Shown here piece after piece: positions 1 through 6,061 of a stretch of 8,247 bases of DNA. The stretch lies in NCBI GenBank assembly GCA_945861995.1, contig CAMAWZ010000098.1:1-8247 (forward strand), written 5' to 3'. The first letter of the stretch is position 1, and the number at the start of each line of letters is the position of its first letter. The notes beneath the pieces were generated by a model. It saw only the letters and a list, made by a program, of their open reading frames with translations, was not told the origin of the DNA and ran no database searches. The translations under genes were made by a program, and so were the position numbers. This DNA comes from Pseudorhodobacter antarcticus. Lineage in GTDB: Bacteria; Pseudomonadota; Alphaproteobacteria; Rhodobacterales; Rhodobacteraceae.

Positions 1-6
1 GGCCAT
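1..6 (-). CDS. glyS: Probable first two codons of glyS (glycyl-tRNA synthetase beta subunit), cut by the window edge
   Basis: Only ATG-GCC (Met-Ala) is inside the window. The ATG lies one base after the TGA of the preceding minus-strand gene. An AAGGTAGAG stretch about 4 bases upstream (11-19) could serve as its ribosome binding site. In Rhodobacterales glyS commonly follows glyQ with a small membrane-protein gene between them, and that is the basis of the naming. Two codons cannot prove identity, so this is an inference from gene order and from the well-placed start. Confidence 0.45.
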
Positions 7-7
7 A

Positions 8-550
8 TCACTCTACCTTATCAGGCGTTTGGGCGGGTGTTTCGGGCGCAGCAGCTGGCGCGGAACCAGTATAGGCATTGGCCGTGTCGGGCGAGATTTG
101 GTGCCACGCAAAGGCGCGCCCATCGGGGAACACGGCCACAACGCGGTCAATCTGCGGCGCGATTTGCGATTGCGACAAAAACGCCAGTGCCGTGCCCTCT
201 TCCAGCGCCTCGCCAATGGCATTGGCATCAAAGCAATCAAACCACGAAGGCGCGGTCAGCGGCACCGCGCCCTTATAGGCAACATAGGTTTCCGTCAGCA
301 TCGCAAGGGTCATCGGCGTGGAGAAACAGGCGCGAAATTTCATCGGCACGCTGGCAGAATCAATGCCTTGAATGGTTTGCACCAAAATCGGTTCTGGCAG
401 GCCCGATTCGATAGGGGTCAGCAGAATTTCCTGCGACGGCACAAATTGCGCAGGTTCGTAATAGGCATATTCCTGCAACCAATACATCGAAATGCCAGCC
501 GCCACCCCGATCAGCATGATGCCACCTGCAATGAATTTACCCGCATTCAA
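8..550 (-). CDS. Small membrane-anchored protein of unknown function between glyQ and glyS (DUF6446-like)
   Basis: This 180-residue protein has no function I can assign. Residues about 6-25 form one hydrophobic membrane segment right at the N-terminus, followed by an aromatic stretch (YWLQEYAYYE, 23-32). A soluble domain of about 125 residues, presumably periplasmic, comes next and ends in a Pro/Ala-rich tail (164-177). Two cysteines in it, Cys75 (RACFS) and Cys106 (FDCFD), could pair. It resembles the Rhodobacteraceae family I know as DUF6446, from memory. I chose the TTG at 550-548 because AGAGGT sits 6 bases upstream and the TTG overlaps the glyQ stop as TTGA. An open frame further upstream to 604 would run inside glyQ and adds a Cys/Arg-rich sequence that does not look real. 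The TTGA overlap suggests its translation is coupled to glyQ. Its own stop lies one base before the putative glyS ATG. Confidence 0.85.
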   Translation of the reverse strand: MNAGKFIAGGIMLIGVAAGISMYWLQEYAYYEPAQFVPSQEILLTPIESGLPEPILVQTIQGIDSASVPMKFRACFSTPMTLAMLTETYVAYKGAVPLTAPSWFDCFDANAIGEALEEGTALAFLSQSQIAPQIDRVVAVFPDGRAFAWHQISPDTANAYTGSAPAAAPETPAQTPDKVE

Positions 551-1485
551 AGGGCTACCTCTGCATCTTTGCCCGCATCCGTCAGGCGGAACGCATCGGC
601 GCATTTCTTGGCCAAGGCCCGCACGCGGCCAATATAGGCTTGGCGTTCCGTCACCGAAATAACACCGCGCGCATCCAAAAGGTTGAACAAATGGCTGGCT
701 TTAATGGTTTGGTCATAGGCAGGATGGGCCATAATAATCGTCTTTCCCGATTTGGGGTCAAGGGGCGAAAAATCCAACAGCCGCTGGCATTCGGCCTCGG
801 CATCTTCAAAATGGCGCAAAAGCTGCGCTGTATCAGCCCCGTCAAAGTTATGGCGCGAATATTCTTCCTCGGTCTGGCGGAAAATATCGCCATAAGTCAG
901 CGCAATGGGCGCATCAGGCGCGTTGAACGGCATATCCATGACATGATCCACGCCCAGCACATACATGGCCAGTCGTTCCAAACCATAAGTCAACTCGCCC
1001 GACGCAGGGCGGCAATCATGCCCGCCGACCTGCTGGAAATAGGTAAATTGCGATACTTCCATCCCATCGCACCACACTTCCCAGCCCAGCCCCCACGCGC
1101 CCAGCGTTGGGCTTTCCCAATCATCTTCCACAAAGCGGATGTCGTGCAGGCTGGCGTCAATGCCAATCGCGGCCAAACTGCCCAAATACAAGTCCTGCAT
1201 ATCGGGCGGCGAGGGTTTGATAATGACCTGATATTGATAGTAGTGCTGCAAGCGGTTGGGGTTTTCGCCATAGCGCCCATCAGTTGGGCGGCGCGAAGGC
1301 TGCACAAAGGCCGCAGCCCAGGCTTTTGAGCCCAGCGAACGCAACGTCGTCGCAGGGTGAAAGGTGCCAGCGCCGACTTCCATATCATAGGGCTGCAAAA
1401 TCGCGCAGCCTTTATCCGCCCAATAGGCTTGCAGGCGCAAAATGATCTCTTGAAAACAGCGCGGGGCACTGGTGGAGACGGCCAT
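547..1485 (-). CDS. glyQ: Glycine--tRNA ligase alpha subunit
   Basis: GlyQ is the catalytic alpha chain of the bacterial alpha2beta2 glycyl-tRNA synthetase. It activates glycine with ATP and, with GlyS, charges tRNA-Gly in the cytoplasm. The protein has 312 residues, normal for the family. Recognisable class II features are the motif beginning QPYDMEVGAGTFHP (31-44), the RRPTDGRYGENPNR region with HYYQYQVI (65-88), the segment DDWESPTLGAWGLGWEVWCDGMEV (121-144) continuing into SQFTYFQQVGG, and GELTYGLERLAMYV (163-176). I chose the ATG at 1485 because AAGGG lies 8 bases upstream and the protein then begins MAVSTSAPRCFQEIILRLQ, as expected. A longer open frame to 1587 reads through the promoter region. 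The stop overlaps the TTG start of the next gene, so glyQ heads an operon that probably continues into glyS. Confidence 0.97.
   Translation of the reverse strand: MAVSTSAPRCFQEIILRLQAYWADKGCAILQPYDMEVGAGTFHPATTLRSLGSKAWAAAFVQPSRRPTDGRYGENPNRLQHYYQYQVIIKPSPPDMQDLYLGSLAAIGIDASLHDIRFVEDDWESPTLGAWGLGWEVWCDGMEVSQFTYFQQVGGHDCRPASGELTYGLERLAMYVLGVDHVMDMPFNAPDAPIALTYGDIFRQTEEEYSRHNFDGADTAQLLRHFEDAEAECQRLLDFSPLDPKSGKTIIMAHPAYDQTIKASHLFNLLDARGVISVTERQAYIGRVRALAKKCADAFRLTDAGKDAEVAL
557..562 (-). promoter_or_regulatory. Ribosome binding site that fixes the TTG start of the glyQ-downstream gene
   Basis: AGAGGT on the minus strand lies 6 bases before the TTG at 550, inside the last codons of glyQ. An ATG at 546-544 is out of frame, so the TTG is the only well-placed start for the membrane protein. 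Confidence 0.65.
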
Positions 1486-1552
1486 CGGGATCACCCTTGT
1501 TAAAGTTTCGCATTGCATAGGCAAACGGGGGCAAAGGGTCAATGCGGCATAG

Positions 1553-1558
1553 ATTATA
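1553..1558 (-). promoter_or_regulatory. Candidate -10 box (TATAAT) for glyQ
   Basis: A perfect TATAAT on the minus strand lies about 68 bases before the glyQ start codon. No clear -35 sits 16-18 bases upstream: the best positions read AAATTG or similar, and TTGCGG at 1573-1578 is too close (14 bases). The -10 is convincing by sequence and position, but the complete promoter is not established. Confidence 0.45.
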
Positions 1559-1560
1559 AC

Positions 1561-1585
1561 GGGGCAATTTTGCCGCAATTTGCCC
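1561..1585. repeat. Paired GCAATTT(T)GCC repeats in the glyQ/SPOR-gene divergent region
   Basis: Two near-identical direct copies, GCAATTTTGCC (1564-1574) and GCAATTTGCCC (1575-1585), lie end to end. Outer arms GGGCAA and TTGCCC also make the block an inverted repeat. It sits just upstream of the glyQ -10 box and covers the candidate -35 (1580-1585) of the divergent gene, so it could be an operator. That role is a guess from position. Confidence 0.4.
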
Positions 1586-1607
1586 ATAGAATTGAATTAC
1601 ATATGTG
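1580..1607 (+). promoter_or_regulatory. Candidate promoter for the SPOR-domain gene (TTGCCC-N16-TATGTG)
   Basis: TTGCCC at 1580-1585 and TATGTG at 1602-1607 are 16 bases apart. The -10 hexamer is the same as that in the metZ promoter of this window. A transcript would start near 1613, giving a leader of about 55 bases. The match is partial and I hold it loosely. Confidence 0.3.
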
Positions 1608-1610
1608 CAT

Positions 1611-1625
1611 CAGCGCAAAGCGCTG
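1611..1625 (+). other. Small hairpin at the 5' end of the SPOR-gene leader
   Basis: CAGCGC-AAA-GCGCTG forms a 6-bp stem with a 3-base loop. There is no following T run, so it is not a terminator. It falls at the predicted transcript start and might stabilise the 5' end or mark a protein binding site. Neither role is shown. Confidence 0.3.
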
Positions 1626-1638
1626 TTAATCTTTACAA

Positions 1639-1656
1639 GATTCGAGATTTAGATTC
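1639..1656. promoter_or_regulatory. Two GANTC sites just upstream of the SPOR-domain gene
   Basis: GATTC occurs at 1639-1643 and 1652-1656, 13 bases apart and within about 30 bases of the start codon. GANTC is the CcrM methylation site of alphaproteobacteria, and GcrA reads it in cell-cycle promoters of Caulobacter. Paired sites near a start are suggestive, but GANTC also occurs by chance about once per 250 bases. Confidence 0.3.
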
Positions 1657-1669
1657 AAAAGGGTAGAAA

Positions 1670-3442
1670 ATGACAGGGGTACGGGGCATTTGGACAGCTT
1701 GTTTGGCGCTGGCTTTGATGGGGTTTTGGGGTGTTGCACCTTCGACCGCACAAGAAGGCCCCGCGTGGATCCAGCTAGAGGCTCTTCCAGACCTTGCCAG
1801 CGCCGAAGAGAGTGCGCGCGCCTACAGCGCCGTGCTGGGCGAAATTGCGGGCTTTCGCCTTGGCAATAGATGGTACATTGTAACTGTAGGGCCGTTTTCG
1901 CCCGCCGAAGCGGCAGGCGAAATGGCCAGCCTCAAAGCGGCGGGTCAAATCCCGCGTGATGCCTTTATCACAGATGGCCGCGATCACGGCGCGCAGTTCT
2001 GGCCAGTGGGCGCGGCAGTCATCGCAGCACCGATCACAACCGAGGATGCTGCAACCAGCGACGCGGAGCCTTTGGCACAGCCCGCTGCCCCCGCCCCCGC
2101 CTCCGCCGCCGCCGAAGAAACCCTTGATCAGGCGCAGTCCAGCGAAGCGGCCCTATCGCGCGATGAAAAGGCTGAACTACAGGCGTCCTTGCAATGGTAC
2201 GGCTTTTACGACGGCGCGCTTGATGGCAGTATTGGCAGTGGTACCCGCACATCGATGGCAGCGTGGCAAACGGCGATGGGGTATGAACCCACGGGCGTGT
2301 TAACCAGCCGGCAACGCAGCACTTTGGTCGCGAACCGCAGGGCTGATGACGCCGAGTTTGGCTTTACCCTCACAACCGAGGGCGAGGCAGGGATCGAGTT
2401 TGCTCTGCCCACAGCCATGTTGGCCTTTGATCATTACGAGCCGCCCTTTGTGCATTACACCGCCACAGACGGATCAAAACTGCGCCTCTTGCTGATTTCC
2501 GAACCGGGCGACGCCGACACTTTGGCGGGCCTTTACGATCTATTGCAAACGCTTGAAGATGTTCCCGCAGAAGGCGAGCGTAGCCTGCAAGACAGCGAAT
2601 TCACCATCAACGCCGCATCTGATACCGTGGCCTCTTTCGCCACCGCCAAAACCAGCAAAGGCGCGATCAAAGGCTATCTTTTGGTGTGGGAGCCCACGCA
2701 GGCTGAAACTGCGCAGCGTATTCTGACAACCCTTGCCAGTACATTCCGCAGCACGGGCGATCAGGTTCTAGACCCCGGCCTTGTGCCTTTGGATGATGCC
2801 ATTAAACAGGGTGTGATGGCGGGGATGGCGGTCAAAGAACCTACAGCCGTTGTATCGGGCATCTATGTTGATGCAAATGGCATGGTGCTGACGCAGGCGG
2901 GTGCCGTGGCCACCTGCGCCAGAATCACGCTCGACAACATTCTAGACGCCGAAGTGGTGGCGGTTGATGCCACCCTTGGCGCTGCCATTTTGCGTCCCCT
3001 TTTGCCAGCATCCCCCCTAGCTGTTGGCTATGCCGCAAACGATGCCTCTGGCGCGGGCGCAAGCGTGGTGCTTGCGGGCTACTCCTTGCCATCGGGCCTG
3101 CCAGCACCTGTCCTGACCTTTGGCCAAATTCAGGCCGCGGGCGGGCCAAGCGGCGAGGCGGGTCTGCTGACACTTGCCGCCAATGTCACCCCGCACGATC
3201 TGGGGGGGCCAGTGCTAAATGCCAAGGGCGCGCTTTTGGGGATGATATTTGGCACTGAAATTGGCGGTAAAACCTTGCCGCAGGGCATGTCCCTTGCCCG
3301 CGATATGGCCAGCCTTGCGCCACTGTTGGCACAAGCCAACGTCGCCGTCACTGCCAGCGATGCGGCGGCGACGGCGCTGTCACCAGACGCGCTGAATGCG
3401 CAGGCGATGGGCATGACAGTTCAGGTCGCCTGCTGGCCCTAA
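1670..3442 (+). CDS. Secreted SPOR / peptidoglycan-binding / degenerate trypsin-like protein
   Basis: This 590-residue protein appears to bind the cell wall. Residues 1-27 are a signal peptide, with likely cleavage after APSTA. Residues about 30-105 read as a SPOR-like domain (AWIQLEALPDLASAEESARAY...WYIVTVGPF), a fold that binds denuded glycan at division sites. A Pro/Ala-rich linker (134-150) leads to a PG_binding_1 domain (163-221: ELQASLQWYGFYDGALDGSIGSGT...). A middle region (about 230-365) is not recognised. Residues about 390-545 resemble an S1/DegP-like protease, but the triad positions read Gly411 (VLTQAG, family VLTNAH), Gly437 (LGAAIL, family NDLALL) and Leu511 (HDLGGP, family GNSGGP). 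It is therefore probably a non-catalytic binding module. The start is supported by AAGGG 6 bases upstream. The gene is monocistronic, divergent from glyQ, and ends before a strong terminator. Confidence 0.88.
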   Translation: MTGVRGIWTACLALALMGFWGVAPSTAQEGPAWIQLEALPDLASAEESARAYSAVLGEIAGFRLGNRWYIVTVGPFSPAEAAGEMASLKAAGQIPRDAFITDGRDHGAQFWPVGAAVIAAPITTEDAATSDAEPLAQPAAPAPASAAAEETLDQAQSSEAALSRDEKAELQASLQWYGFYDGALDGSIGSGTRTSMAAWQTAMGYEPTGVLTSRQRSTLVANRRADDAEFGFTLTTEGEAGIEFALPTAMLAFDHYEPPFVHYTATDGSKLRLLLISEPGDADTLAGLYDLLQTLEDVPAEGERSLQDSEFTINAASDTVASFATAKTSKGAIKGYLLVWEPTQAETAQRILTTLASTFRSTGDQVLDPGLVPLDDAIKQGVMAGMAVKEPTAVVSGIYVDANGMVLTQAGAVATCARITLDNILDAEVVAVDATLGAAILRPLLPASPLAVGYAANDASGAGASVVLAGYSLPSGLPAPVLTFGQIQAAGGPSGEAGLLTLAANVTPHDLGGPVLNAKGALLGMIFGTEIGGKTLPQGMSLARDMASLAPLLAQANVAVTASDAAATALSPDALNAQAMGMTVQVACWP

Positions 3443-3480
3443 GGGTTGACGGACGTATGGCAGATGTAGTTACGGATGCA

Positions 3481-3508
3481 ATACGCATAACATACGCGTG
3501 CAATACGC
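3481..3508. repeat. Three ATACGC copies spaced exactly 11 bases apart
   Basis: ATACGC starts at 3481, 3492 and 3503. Copies one and three are preceded by TGCA, giving TGCAATACGC twice. The block sits between the SPOR-gene stop and the terminator. The spacing of about one helical turn could let a protein bind one face, but it may equally be chance or a decayed duplication. Confidence 0.35.
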
Positions 3509-3521
3509 GAAAAAGCACAAA

Positions 3522-3553
3522 AAACGGCGCGCAGATCACCCTGCGCGCCGTTT
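3522..3553. terminator. Strong bidirectional intrinsic terminator between convergent genes
   Basis: AAACGGCGCGCAG (3522-3534) and CTGCGCGCCGTTT (3541-3553) form a perfect 13-bp stem around the loop ATCACC. Read on the minus strand it is followed by a T6 run (3524-3519) and, after GTGC, more Ts, so it ends folE2 transcripts well. On the plus strand the tail is TTTCATTTT, weaker but adequate for the SPOR-domain gene. Confidence 0.92.
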
Positions 3554-3571
3554 CATTTTGTGGGGCGTGTT

Positions 3572-3602
3572 AGCCCCAAATATCAGCCCCAAATATCAGC
3601 CC
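3572..3602. repeat. 13-bp tandem repeat spanning the folE2 stop codon
   Basis: AGCCCCAAATATC occurs twice back to back (3572-3584 and 3585-3597), followed by a partial third copy AGCCC (3598-3602). The folE2 TGA (3598-3596) lies at the junction of the second and partial copies, so the extra copy sits in the 3' untranslated region. It looks like a replication-slippage duplication. Confidence 0.85.
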
Positions 3603-4684
3603 ACGTGATACAGGCTTGCAAACAAACGCGGGTCAAGCGAGGTCTGCGCAAAGGTTGGCCCCTGCGTTAACACCGACACGGCATCGTGGCTGTGCAGGCT
3701 TTCTTGATGGCTGGCCACAATCCGAAAATCTCCAATGCGATCGTCAGCTTGCAAGGCGCCGCAGAAACTGCGCACCGCGTCTTCAACGAAAATCGGGTTG
3801 GCGGCATTCAGTTCGGCAAAGGCCTGTTCATCTTCGCGCTTGACCATAACTTGCGTCTCGGTCGGCACGGCAGCACGGGCAATTTCGATCAGGTCTTCAA
3901 ACCACAAAACCGACCCCGCCGCCATTTCCACCGATATCCGCGCCACTGACCGCTGGCTGTGCGGCGTCGCCAATTGCCCCCGCGTCATCCGCGCATGTTC
4001 GGACAATTCCAGACTGCACGGGCAGGTGCTGGAGTAAACAAAATCCAAATGCATCAAGCGCTTACGAACGCCTGCCACTTCGACCAGTTCCAGCGCGATG
4101 TCATAATACTGCCAGCCTTGCAGGCCCGACCGAAGGCTGGGAACCTGCAGCGGATAGGACAGGCGCATTTGAATGCGCGCATCAAAACTGCCCAAATCGC
4201 GCATGTAATCATCCAGCGCCGCCTCGATCACGCCAAACGAAAACTCAGCTTCCGAATGGGCATAGAACGACCGCATGATGCGGGACATATTGATGCCTTT
4301 TTTCTCGGCCTCAAGACTGACAGTGCCCGTGACCGACGTTTCCAACAGCACAGGCGCACCAATCTTGGTTTTATAGCGCAGGGGCAGGCGGAAATTGGAA
4401 ATCCCCACATGCTGGATCAATTGCTTGGCCCCACGGATCAGGCTGGACGGGCCGTTTTGCAAATCAGGCAGGCTGTCTTTGTAGTCGTTTGCGACAACAA
4501 AATCGGCTGGATAATCGCGCGACAAAACGGGATAGCCGCTGCCAATCAACGCCAGCGCGCCCTGATCTAGCGCCGCGATTTCTGCTTCAGATGAACGCGC
4601 AGCCCAAGTGCGCAACACAGCCAGCGCAGCAGCGGCTTCGTCTTTGCTGGGCGCAAGCCCCGCATCCGAGAAATGAATATTCAC
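3596..4684 (-). CDS. folE2: GTP cyclohydrolase FolE2 (type IB)
   Basis: FolE2 converts GTP to 7,8-dihydroneopterin triphosphate, the first step of tetrahydrofolate synthesis, without the strict zinc need of FolE. The 362-residue sequence has the family signature STCPCSLELSEH (219-230). Cys221 and His242 (PHSQR) correspond, as I recall, to the metal-binding Cys and His of the Neisseria enzyme. Between them is a longer spacer (SEHARMTRGQLAT), as I recall from alphaproteobacterial members. Other conserved stretches are GAKQLIQHVGISNFRLPL (85-102), the acidic VKREDEQAF (281-289) and SHQESLHSHDA (325-335). I start it at GTG 4684 because GGGAG lies 7 bases upstream. The TTG at 4690 would sit one base from that site. 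It lies downstream of metZ on the same strand, 124 bases away, so it is either a separate unit or weakly linked. Confidence 0.95.
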   Translation of the reverse strand: MNIHFSDAGLAPSKDEAAAALAVLRTWAARSSEAEIAALDQGALALIGSGYPVLSRDYPADFVVANDYKDSLPDLQNGPSSLIRGAKQLIQHVGISNFRLPLRYKTKIGAPVLLETSVTGTVSLEAEKKGINMSRIMRSFYAHSEAEFSFGVIEAALDDYMRDLGSFDARIQMRLSYPLQVPSLRSGLQGWQYYDIALELVEVAGVRKRLMHLDFVYSSTCPCSLELSEHARMTRGQLATPHSQRSVARISVEMAAGSVLWFEDLIEIARAAVPTETQVMVKREDEQAFAELNAANPIFVEDAVRSFCGALQADDRIGDFRIVASHQESLHSHDAVSVLTQGPTFAQTSLDPRLFASLYHVG

Positions 4685-4691
4685 GACCAAT

Positions 4692-4696
4692 CTCCC
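4692..4696 (-). promoter_or_regulatory. Ribosome binding site that fixes the GTG start of folE2
   Basis: GGGAG on the minus strand is 7 bases before GTG (4684-4682). The in-frame TTG at 4690-4688 is too close to be served by it, so the protein begins MNIHF. Confidence 0.7.
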
Positions 4697-4721
4697 AATA
4701 CAGCCTAAGGTTGCAAGCCGT

Positions 4722-4749
4722 CATTTAAACTTCTAGGCAATGCTTTCAA
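4722..4749 (-). promoter_or_regulatory. Weak candidate promoter for folE2 (TTGAAA-N16-TAAATG)
   Basis: TTGAAA (4749-4744) and TAAATG (4727-4722) are 16 bases apart in the 124-base gap between metZ and folE2. The -10 matches the consensus at only three positions. I see no intrinsic terminator after metZ and no dyad resembling a Zur box in this gap, so read-through from metZ is also possible. Confidence 0.25.
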
Positions 4750-4808
4750 CCATTGTCCACAGCATACGAGGAAGTACTGCGATTAGATCACAACAAAGCG
4801 ACAATGCT

Positions 4809-5999
4809 TCAAACAGAAATCGCAGCAAGCCCGCGATGCAGGTCGGCGATCAGATCTTCTGTGTCTTCTAGCCCAACTGAAAGGCGGATCAACCCTGGGG
4901 TGATTCCCATCAAATCCTTTTGTTCCGCCGTAAGGCGCGAATGGGTGGTTGTCGCGGGATGGGTCGCAATCGATTTTGCATCCCCCAAATTGTTGGAAAT
5001 CTTGATGATTTGCAATGCGTTACAAAAGGCAAAGGCTGCTTCTTTCCCGCCCTTCAGATCCAATGTCACCAACGTTCCACCTGCCCCGCCCATCTGCTCC
5101 ATCGCCAACGCGTGCTGCGGATGGCTGGGCAATGTCGGGAACCGCACAAAGTTAAGGCGCGCATCACCTTCCAGCGCGCGGGCGATAGTCTGGGCACTGG
5201 CGGCCATGGCGCGGCACCGCAAATCCAGTGTAACCATGCCGTTCAGCATGATCCACGATGTAAACGGGCTCATCGCGCCGCCCGTGTGTTTCATGTAAGG
5301 CTCGACAGTTTTGCGAATAAACTCGCGCGTCCCGCAAATCACCCCGCCCAAAGCGCGGCCCTGCCCGTCGATATGTTTGGTGGTGGAATAAACCACTACA
5401 TCCGCGCCTTGATCGACTGCACGGCTGAAAATAGGTGTCGCAAAGACATTGTCCACGATCACCAACGCACCAAAAGCATGGGCAATTTCGGACACAGCGC
5501 GAATATCGACAAGTTCCAAGGTGGGGTTGGACATCGATTCGAAAAACACCGCCTTTGTCCCCGCCCGCACTGCGCCGCGCCAATCATCCAAATTCGCGCC
5601 ATCTACAAAGGTAACTTCAACGCCATAGCGGCGCAGCACCTCGTCCAGCACGTAATGGCACGACCCGAACAGCGCGCGCGAAGACACCACATGATCACCT
5701 GCGCGCAGCATCGCCGTCAGCACGCCCGACACTGCCGCCATGCCGCTGGCGGTTGCGAAAGCATCTTCGCAGCCCTCTAAGGCCGCGATGCGTTCTTCAA
5801 ACATCCGGGTGGTCGGGTTGCCATAGCGGGCATAAATAAACTCATCCTCGCCCGCCGATATAAACCGCGCCTCGGCCGTTTCGGCATCGGGGTAGACAAA
5901 GCCTTGGGTCAGAAAAATCGCTTCGGCCATCTCGCCATATTGGCTGCGGCGGCTGCCCTGATGCACAAGCTGCGTGCGCGTTTTCCAATCGTTCGACAT
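4809..5999 (-). CDS. metZ: O-succinylhomoserine sulfhydrylase
   Basis: MetZ is a PLP enzyme that joins O-succinylhomoserine with sulfide to give homocysteine, the direct-sulfhydrylation route to methionine. The 396-residue protein has the usual length of this cystathionine gamma-synthase/MetZ family. Visible features are YARYGNPTT (56-64, phosphate and PLP contacts from the neighbouring subunit), ATASGMAAV (82-90), SNPTLELVDI (157-166), DNVFATP (183-189), the PLP lysine Lys208 in YSTTKHIDG, and the C-terminal RLSVGLED (372-379). MetB, MetC, MetY and MetZ are close relatives. I prefer MetZ over MetB because of overall resemblance to alphaproteobacterial MetZ and the SAM-II leader. The start ATG at 5999 has AGGGGG 5 bases upstream. 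Expression is probably repressed when SAM is high, through the riboswitch and terminator at 6016-6118. Confidence 0.94.
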   Translation of the reverse strand: MSNDWKTRTQLVHQGSRRSQYGEMAEAIFLTQGFVYPDAETAEARFISAGEDEFIYARYGNPTTRMFEERIAALEGCEDAFATASGMAAVSGVLTAMLRAGDHVVSSRALFGSCHYVLDEVLRRYGVEVTFVDGANLDDWRGAVRAGTKAVFFESMSNPTLELVDIRAVSEIAHAFGALVIVDNVFATPIFSRAVDQGADVVVYSTTKHIDGQGRALGGVICGTREFIRKTVEPYMKHTGGAMSPFTSWIMLNGMVTLDLRCRAMAASAQTIARALEGDARLNFVRFPTLPSHPQHALAMEQMGGAGGTLVTLDLKGGKEAAFAFCNALQIIKISNNLGDAKSIATHPATTTHSRLTAEQKDLMGITPGLIRLSVGLEDTEDLIADLHRGLAAISV

Positions 6000-6015
6000 A
6001 TCGGCCCCCTAGACC

Positions 6016-6051
6016 AAAATAAAAAGCCCCGAAACCAATGGGCTTCGGGGC
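6016..6051 (-). terminator. Intrinsic terminator between the SAM-II aptamer and metZ
   Basis: On the minus strand GCCCCGAAGCC (6051-6041), loop CATT and GGTTTCGGGGC (6036-6026) form an 11-bp stem with one G-U pair, followed by TTTTTATTTT (6025-6016). It lies only 11 bases after the aptamer and ends just before the metZ ribosome binding site (6010-6005). It must therefore be bypassed for metZ to be made, which makes it the likely expression platform of the riboswitch. Confidence 0.92.
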
Positions 6052-6061
6052 AACATCCCTA

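Noticed and set aside
640..1329. Plus-strand open frame of 229 codons opposite glyQ
   Set aside because: It is a shadow of glyQ; its composition and lack of motifs argue against a gene.
1486..1587. Longer N-terminus for GlyQ
   Set aside because: The extra 34 residues do not resemble GlyQ and would cover the TATAAT box; ATG 1485 has a good ribosome binding site.
1956..2303. Plus-strand frame with a run of prolines inside the SPOR-domain gene
   Set aside because: The proline run is the Ala/Pro/Glu linker of the real protein read in another frame.
3474..3602. CRISPR-like array between the SPOR gene and folE2
   Set aside because: The repeats are 6 and 13 bases, without spacers of even length and without cas genes; they are simple short repeats.
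3959..4570. Plus-strand open frame of 203 codons opposite folE2
   Set aside because: It is a shadow of folE2 with no recognisable domain.
4691..4808. Zur-type zinc-responsive operator upstream of folE2
   Set aside because: folE2 is zinc-regulated in some bacteria, so I looked, but found no dyad resembling a Zur box in this gap.
4920..5780. Plus-strand open frame of 286 codons opposite metZ
   Set aside because: It is antisense to a clear metZ, has an Arg/His/Gln-rich composition typical of shadow frames in GC-rich DNA, and shows no family motif.
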